The position numbers and the translations under genes were made by a program. The notes below the pieces were generated by a model. It searched no databases, was not told where the DNA came from, and saw nothing but the letters and a program-made list of their open reading frames with translations. Shown here one piece after another: positions 6,782-11,122 of a stretch of 11,122 nucleotides of DNA. How positions within the stretch are numbered: the first letter of the stretch is position 1; each line of letters starts with the position of its first letter. Source of the stretch: CBFGWV01 sp965652545 (GTDB taxonomy: Bacteria > Pseudomonadota > Gammaproteobacteria > Competibacterales > Competibacteraceae); the NCBI GenBank assembly GCA_965652545.1, contig CBFGWV010000163.1, forward strand, positions 1 to 11,122. The letters are read 5' to 3'.

Positions 6782-9700
6782 ATGGATTTCGCCAAGTTTT
6801 TCGTCGATCGCCCAATCTTCGCCGCCGTATTGTCGATCATCATTCTGGTCATCGGCCTGATCGCCATCCCGCTGCTGCCGGTGAGCGAGTACCCCGATGT
6901 CGTACCGCCCACCGTCCAGGTGCGCGCGGTGTATCCGGGTGCCAACCCGCAGGTGATGGCCGAGACCGTCGCCTCGCCCCTGGAGGAGGCCATCCAGGGT
7001 GTCGAGGGCATGATGTACATGAAATCGGTCGCCGGCTCCGACGGCGTGTTGTCCATGACGATCACCTTCAACCCCGGTGTGGACCCTGACCTGGCCCAGG
7101 TCCAGGTGCAGAACCGTGTCAGCCAGGCGGTTGCCCGTCTGCCTGAGGATGTGCGTCGCCAGGGTGTGACCACCATGAAGCAGTCGCCCGACCTGACCAT
7201 GGTCGTGCACTTGACCTCGCCCGACGGACGCTATGACTCGGTCTATCTGCGCAACTACGGCACCTTGCGGGTGCGCGACGAACTGGCGCGCCTGCCGGGG
7301 GTGGGCGAGGCCATGCTGTTTGGCGCCGGCGACTACGCCATGCGGATCTGGATCGACCCGGACGAGACCGCCTCGCGCGGAATCACTGCTGGCGACATCC
7401 TGGCGGCCGTGCGCGAGCAGAACGTCCAGGTCTCCGCCGGTCAGCTCGGTGCGCCGCCCACGCCCGAGCGCACGGACTTCCTCATCCCGATCAACGTTCA
7501 AGGGCGGCTGGCGTCCGAGGAAGAGTTCGGCGATATCGTGATCAAGACCGGCGCCGACGGCCGCCTGACCCGATTGGCCGATGTCGCCCGGTTGGAGCTT
7601 GGCGCCTCGGAGTATTCGCTACGGTCGCTGCTCAACAACGATCAGGCCGTGGCGATCGGTATCTTCCAGGCCCCGGGCTCCAACGCCATCGCTCTGTCGG
7701 ATGCGGTGCGCGAGACGATGGCCGAGCTGTCCACGCGCTTTCCCGAAGGTGTGGGCTATGAGGTGGTGTACGACCCCACGGTTTTCGTACGCGACTCCAT
7801 CGCCGCGGTGATCAAGACACTGCTGGAAGCGGTGCTGCTGGTCGTGCTCGTGGTGACCTTGTTCCTGCAAACCTGGCGCGCGTCGCTGATTCCCCTGCTG
7901 GCGGTGCCGGTGTCCATCATCGGCACCTTCGCGGTGCTGTATCTGCTGGGCTTTTCCATCAATACGCTGACCTTGTTCGGGTTGGTGCTGGCCATCGGTA
8001 TCGTGGTGGACGATGCCATCGTGGTGGTGGAGAACGTCGAGCGCAACATCGCCGAGGGGCTAAAACCCCTGGATGCGGCCCATCAGGCGATGCGCGAGGT
8101 CAGCGGGCCGATCATCGCCATCAGCCTGGTGCTGTGCGCGGTATTCATACCCATGGCATTCCTTGAAGGTGTCACCGGCCAGTTCTATCGCCAGTTCGCG
8201 GTGACCATCGCGATCTCCACCGTAATCTCGGCGATCAACTCGCTGAGCCTGTCGCCCGCGCTGGCGGCGGCCTTGCTGCGTCCGCACGACGCCCCCAAGG
8301 ATATCGCCACACGCATCATCGATGGCTTGTTCGGCTGGATTTTCCGGCCGTTCAACCGCTTCTTCAACGCCAGCTCCAACGGCTACCAGCGTTCGGTCTC
8401 GGGCAGCCTGCGCCGGCGTGGGCTGGTCTTCGTGGTGTATCTGGCCTTGCTGGTCGCCACCGGATGGATGTTCCAGGCTGTCCCGGGCGGGTTCATCCCG
8501 ACTCAGGACAAGCTGTACCTGATTGGCGGCGCCAAACTGCCCGAGGGGGCGTCGCTGGATCGGACCGAGTCGGTCATCCGCAAGATGAGCGAGATCGCCT
8601 TGCAGACCGAGGGGGTGACCGCCGCGGTGGCCTTCCCGGGGCTCAACCCGCTGCAGTTCACCAACACGCCCAATACCGGGGCGGTGTTCTTTACCCTGGA
8701 GGGCTTCAAGACCCGCGGCCGCAGTGCCGAGGAGATCAACGCCGAGCTCAACGGCCGCTTCGCGGGCATCCAGGAGGCCTTTACCTTCGCGATCATGCCG
8801 CCGGCCATTCTCGGCATCGGCTCCGGGTCGGGTTTCTCGTTGTTCGTGCAAGACCGCGCCGACCTCGGATACGGCGAACTGCAGAATGCCGTGATGGGGC
8901 TGACCGGTGCGCTGTCGCAGGTGCCGGGCATGGGGTACCCGATTACCTCGTACCAGGCCAACGTGCGCCAGATCGCCGCCAAGGTGGACCGGGTCAAGGC
9001 CAAGTCGCAAGGGGTGTCGCTGAACGATTTGTTCGAGACCATGCAGGTGTATCTGGGGTCGGCATACGTCAATGATTTCAACCGCTTTGGACGCACTTAT
9101 CAGGTCATTGCCCAGGCCGATGCCGGGTTCCGTACCGAGGTCGACGATCTGGCACGGCTGCGTACCCGCAATAGTCTTGGCGAGATGGTGCCGATCGGCA
9201 GCCTGGTGAGTTTCAGCGAAACCTTCGGGCCCGACCCGGTCATCCGCTACAACGGCTACCCGGCCGCCGACTTGATCGGCGAGTCCGACCCGCGCCTGTT
9301 GTCGTCGAATCAGGCCCTGGAGGTGATCAGCGCCATGGCACCGCAAGTGCTGCCCAATGGCATGAGTTTCGAGTGGACCGACTTGAGTTATCAGCAGGTC
9401 AACCAGGGCGGCGCGGCACTGGTGGTGTTTCCGCTGGCGGTGTTGCTGGTGTTCCTGGTATTGGCAGCGTTGTACGAGAGCTGGACCTTGCCCCTGGCGG
9501 TGATCCTCATCGTGCCGATGTGCATGTTGTTCGCGCTGGTGGGGGTGTGGTTCGTCGGAGGCGACAACAATATTTTCGTCCAGGTGGGTTTGGTGGTGTT
9601 GATCGGACTGGCGTGCAAGAACGCCATCTTGATCGTGGAGTTCGCCCGTGAGCTGGAAATGCAGGGGCGGGGCATCGTGGAGGCGGCGCTGGAGGCCTGT

Positions 9701-9973
9701 CGTCTGCGTCTGCGGCCGATCATCATGACCTCCATCACGTTCACGGCCGCTGTGGTGCCGTTGATGCTCGCCGGTGGCGCCGGCGCCGAGGTTCGCAAGG
9801 CGCTGGGTACCGCGGTGTTCGCCGGTATGCTCGGGGTGACCCTGTTCGGTTTGTTCCTGACGCCGGTGTTCTACGTCGCCCTGCGCAAGTTCGCCGAGCG
9901 TTGCCGGCGTACGCCGGTGCAGCCGCGTCAAGAGATGCCACGGGGCGTAGTTGGCGAGGGCGGGCCGGTCTGA
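6782..9973 (+). CDS. oqxB-like: RND multidrug efflux permease, HAE1 family (OqxB/MexF-like)
   Basis: 1063 residues, the usual length for a hydrophobe/amphiphile efflux-1 permease: a homotrimeric inner-membrane proton antiporter that expels drugs and other amphiphilic compounds through a tripartite channel. The start ATG gives MDFAKFFVDRPIFAAVLSII, the typical first membrane helix. Proton-relay residues are intact: Asp410-Asp411 in GIVVDDAIVVVENVERN (AcrB D407/D408), Lys946 in GLACKNAILIVEFA (AcrB K940) and Arg976 in CRLRLRPIIMTS (AcrB R971). Phrases such as VAFPGLNPLQFTNTPNTG, YLGSAYVNDFNRFGRTYQV and DPVIRYNGYPAADLIG match OqxB as I remember it, more than AcrB or MexB. Two large periplasmic loops (about 35-335 and 560-870) are present. 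It pairs with the adaptor just upstream. No outer-membrane factor follows, so a TolC/OprM-type channel encoded elsewhere is implied. Substrates cannot be assigned. Confidence 0.96.
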   Translation: MDFAKFFVDRPIFAAVLSIIILVIGLIAIPLLPVSEYPDVVPPTVQVRAVYPGANPQVMAETVASPLEEAIQGVEGMMYMKSVAGSDGVLSMTITFNPGVDPDLAQVQVQNRVSQAVARLPEDVRRQGVTTMKQSPDLTMVVHLTSPDGRYDSVYLRNYGTLRVRDELARLPGVGEAMLFGAGDYAMRIWIDPDETASRGITAGDILAAVREQNVQVSAGQLGAPPTPERTDFLIPINVQGRLASEEEFGDIVIKTGADGRLTRLADVARLELGASEYSLRSLLNNDQAVAIGIFQAPGSNAIALSDAVRETMAELSTRFPEGVGYEVVYDPTVFVRDSIAAVIKTLLEAVLLVVLVVTLFLQTWRASLIPLLAVPVSIIGTFAVLYLLGFSINTLTLFGLVLAIGIVVDDAIVVVENVERNIAEGLKPLDAAHQAMREVSGPIIAISLVLCAVFIPMAFLEGVTGQFYRQFAVTIAISTVISAINSLSLSPALAAALLRPHDAPKDIATRIIDGLFGWIFRPFNRFFNASSNGYQRSVSGSLRRRGLVFVVYLALLVATGWMFQAVPGGFIPTQDKLYLIGGAKLPEGASLDRTESVIRKMSEIALQTEGVTAAVAFPGLNPLQFTNTPNTGAVFFTLEGFKTRGRSAEEINAELNGRFAGIQEAFTFAIMPPAILGIGSGSGFSLFVQDRADLGYGELQNAVMGLTGALSQVPGMGYPITSYQANVRQIAAKVDRVKAKSQGVSLNDLFETMQVYLGSAYVNDFNRFGRTYQVIAQADAGFRTEVDDLARLRTRNSLGEMVPIGSLVSFSETFGPDPVIRYNGYPAADLIGESDPRLLSSNQALEVISAMAPQVLPNGMSFEWTDLSYQQVNQGGAALVVFPLAVLLVFLVLAALYESWTLPLAVILIVPMCMLFALVGVWFVGGDNNIFVQVGLVVLIGLACKNAILIVEFARELEMQGRGIVEAALEACRLRLRPIIMTSITFTAAVVPLMLAGGAGAEVRKALGTAVFAGMLGVTLFGLFLTPVFYVALRKFAERCRRTPVQPRQEMPRGVVGEGGPV

Positions 9974-9997
9974 GGCTGCTGCAAGCGGATCCGTATG

Positions 9998-10029
9998 CGC
10001 TCGACGGGATGGGGTCGGCTGCCTAAACT
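9998..10029 (+). promoter_or_regulatory. Possible promoter for the downstream membrane protein
   Basis: In the 85-base gap after the permease, TCGACG (10001-10006) and TAAACT (10024-10029) are 17 bases apart, each matching four of six consensus bases. This could give the next gene its own transcription, but matches of this quality arise by chance. Confidence 0.2.
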
Positions 10030-10046
10030 TTGGCGACTTGGGGGTC

Positions 10047-10051
10047 GGGAG
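10047..10051 (+). promoter_or_regulatory. Ribosome binding site that fixes the start of the last gene
   Basis: GGGAG sits 7 bases before the ATG at 10059. It favours this start over an in-frame GTG at 9951, which lies inside the permease gene and would add a tail of non-membrane, basic sequence. Confidence 0.55.
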
Positions 10052-10058
10052 TCGTCAA

Positions 10059-10985
10059 ATGGAGCAGGTGCAATCCTTGGAGTATCCGGTCGTGACGCGC
10101 GGATGGTATGCGGTCACGGCGATCGTCCTCGCGGTGTTGCTGGCGGGGTTCTGGAATTATCACTTCGTCGATGGCCTTGGCCGCGATGTGATCGCCGGGG
10201 GGACGATCGGCGACCCGAGCACGCTGGCGGGGACATATGCCATCAATGGGGCGGCGTTCGGGTTTTTGTTTGCGGCCATCGCGGGTCTGGCGGCTACGTT
10301 CACGGCCTGTAACTGCGTGGTGTTCGCGATGTTGCCGGGGTTGGTTTGCGCCTCGAATCATGTGCACCGTGCGGCGAATCCGTGGATGGCCCTGGCCGCG
10401 TTTCTGGTAGCGGTGCTGCTGGTGTCGGCGGCGTATGGCATCTATGTCGGCAACCTTGGTGCGGATGGCATTGCGGCATTCAATGAGCGCAGTGTGCGGC
10501 TGGCCCAGGCGCAGGTGGTGTTCACCGGCATCGGGGTGGTGATGCTGGTGTGGGGGTTCATCGAGTTGGGGTTCGCATCCGGCGTGACGCGGCGTTTGCC
10601 GGCGGGTGTCGTCGCGGCTCTCGGTACACCGATGGGGAAAGCCGCGATCATCGGCCTGATGGTGGGCTTGTTCTCGGTGGGGCGCCCGTTCCCGGTGTTT
10701 CGTGATTTCCTGGTCTATGCGGTGGAGGCCGGCAGCCCGTTGTATGCAGCGTCGGTGATGATGGTGCAGGGACTGGGACAGGTCGCGGTGATGGTGGCGC
10801 TGTTTGCGTTGCTGGTGTGGTTGGGGGGGCGGCGGCTGATGGCGTGGTCGATGCGTAATCCACACAAGCCGGTGCTGTTGAGTGCGCTGGCGCTGATCGC
10901 CGGTGGAAGTTTCTTTGTATTTTATTGGGGGCTGGCGTTTGCCTTCGATGTGGGGCGCTGGGGGTTCAAGCTGGGCTGGTATTAG
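10059..10985 (+). CDS. Polytopic membrane protein, divergent CcdA/DsbD-like
   Basis: 308 residues with about 7 hydrophobic segments (near 17-34, 62-82, 86-98, 108-130, 152-172, 194-208, 226-255 and 271-292). In the first half, TACNCVVFAMLPGLVC (82-97) has Cys84, Cys86 and Cys97 beside a MLP motif, resembling the Pro-Cys...MLP helix of CcdA-type thiol-disulfide transporters. The second half, GLMVGLFSVGRPFPVFRDFLVYAVEAGSPLYA in two runs (200-218 and 219-230), has the spacing of the second CcdA repeat, but its usual Cys is replaced, apparently by Arg209, and no other Cys is present there. So the fold is probably CcdA-like but the normal two-cysteine transfer chemistry is lost or changed (inference from remembered motifs). 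It may instead be an unrelated transporter. It follows the efflux genes on the same strand after 85 bases; a functional link is not evident. Confidence 0.6.
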   Translation: MEQVQSLEYPVVTRGWYAVTAIVLAVLLAGFWNYHFVDGLGRDVIAGGTIGDPSTLAGTYAINGAAFGFLFAAIAGLAATFTACNCVVFAMLPGLVCASNHVHRAANPWMALAAFLVAVLLVSAAYGIYVGNLGADGIAAFNERSVRLAQAQVVFTGIGVVMLVWGFIELGFASGVTRRLPAGVVAALGTPMGKAAIIGLMVGLFSVGRPFPVFRDFLVYAVEAGSPLYAASVMMVQGLGQVAVMVALFALLVWLGGRRLMAWSMRNPHKPVLLSALALIAGGSFFVFYWGLAFAFDVGRWGFKLGWY

Positions 10986-11122
10986 CCCGAGTTCCGCCGC
11001 CCGCGCGCGGGCGTAGATCTTCGGCGGGGGCGCCATCGGCGGGCCGTAGGCGCCCGAACCCGCCTGCGGACGAGCCGGTAAGTCGTGTTCCGACGCGCTG
11101 TAAATACGTCCGTGTACGCTCG
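10986..11122. other. Non-coding right end, inverted-repeat-rich, possible dispersed intergenic repeat
   Basis: No gene is supported in these 137 bases. They contain a perfect 16-base palindrome (CGCCCGCG-CGCGGGCG, 10998-11013), flanking CCGCCG/CGGCGG arms (10994-10999 and 11022-11027), and an imperfect palindrome at 11028-11055 with arms GGGCGCC and GGCGCCC. Read on the - strand, the outer end GTACACGGACGTATTTACAG resembles, from memory, a hairpin-linked repeat often found between genes in gammaproteobacteria. The match is recollection, not a search. No T run marks an intrinsic terminator for the preceding gene. Confidence 0.4.
11028..11055. repeat. Imperfect inverted repeat in the right-end non-coding region
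   Basis: Arms GGGCGCC (11028-11034) and GGCGCCC (11049-11055) pair exactly, followed after a two-base mismatch by CGGC/GCCG (11037-11040 and 11043-11046). The structure is strongly GC-rich without a T tract, so it is more like a repeat-element stem than a classical terminator. Confidence 0.6.

Noticed and set aside
8060..9931. Very long (623-residue) open frame antisense to the RND permease
   Set aside because: Long antisense frames are expected in GC-rich genes. Its product is full of His, Gln and Arg without domains, while the + strand frame is an unmistakable permease.
10823..10829. Run of seven G within the last membrane-protein gene as a phase-variable slippage site
   Set aside because: The frame is intact across it (two Gly codons after Leu), and such short runs are common in a G-rich gene; no evidence of switching can be seen.
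10023..11036. 337-residue open frame antisense to the last membrane protein
   Set aside because: Its composition is the low-complexity His/Arg/Pro pattern of a shadow frame, and the opposite strand has a clear membrane topology and ribosome binding site.

Overview
The window is a GC-rich, densely packed bacterial segment. It fits a free-living proteobacterium, probably a gammaproteobacterium. The basis is codon use rich in G and C at third positions, an RND efflux pair very close to the OqxAB/MexEF type, and a right-end sequence resembling intergenic repeats I recall from that class. I cannot name the genus.

Left third (1-3720, + strand): three tightly packed genes that read as one operon. 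The first is the C-terminal part of a large protein whose start lies left of the window. The second is a secreted or membrane-anchored CRTAC1-type protein with FG-GAP/VCBS calcium-loop repeats and an ASPIC/UnbV domain. It starts on a GTG overlapping the first gene's stop by 4 bases. The third, one base after the second, is an integral membrane protein of the NqrB/RnfD superfamily. It is short and lacks the SGAT flavinylation motif. Putting CRTAC1-type proteins beside an RnfD-like redox membrane protein is the best candidate here for a poorly described system; its function is unknown to me.

Middle (3724-5172, - strand): an amidase-signature hydrolase with a complete Lys-cisSer-Ser triad. It converges on the RnfD-like gene with a 3-base gap. 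Its divergent upstream region (5173-5516) is visibly richer in A+T than its surroundings and carries two striking inverted repeats. One is a perfect 13-bp-arm palindrome near the amidase; the other is a nested set of three palindromes near the efflux operon.

Right (5517-9973, + strand): a lipoprotein periplasmic adaptor and an RND inner-membrane permease of the OqxAB/MexEF kind, separated by a GC-rich hairpin. No outer-membrane channel or regulator is present, so the pump presumably borrows a TolC/OprM-type channel encoded elsewhere. It is followed by a separate polytopic membrane protein (10059-10985) that looks like a divergent CcdA/DsbD-type protein: it keeps a Cys-x-Cys in the first half but has no cysteine in the second. 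The last 137 bases are non-coding and inverted-repeat-rich, and may be one end of a dispersed intergenic repeat.
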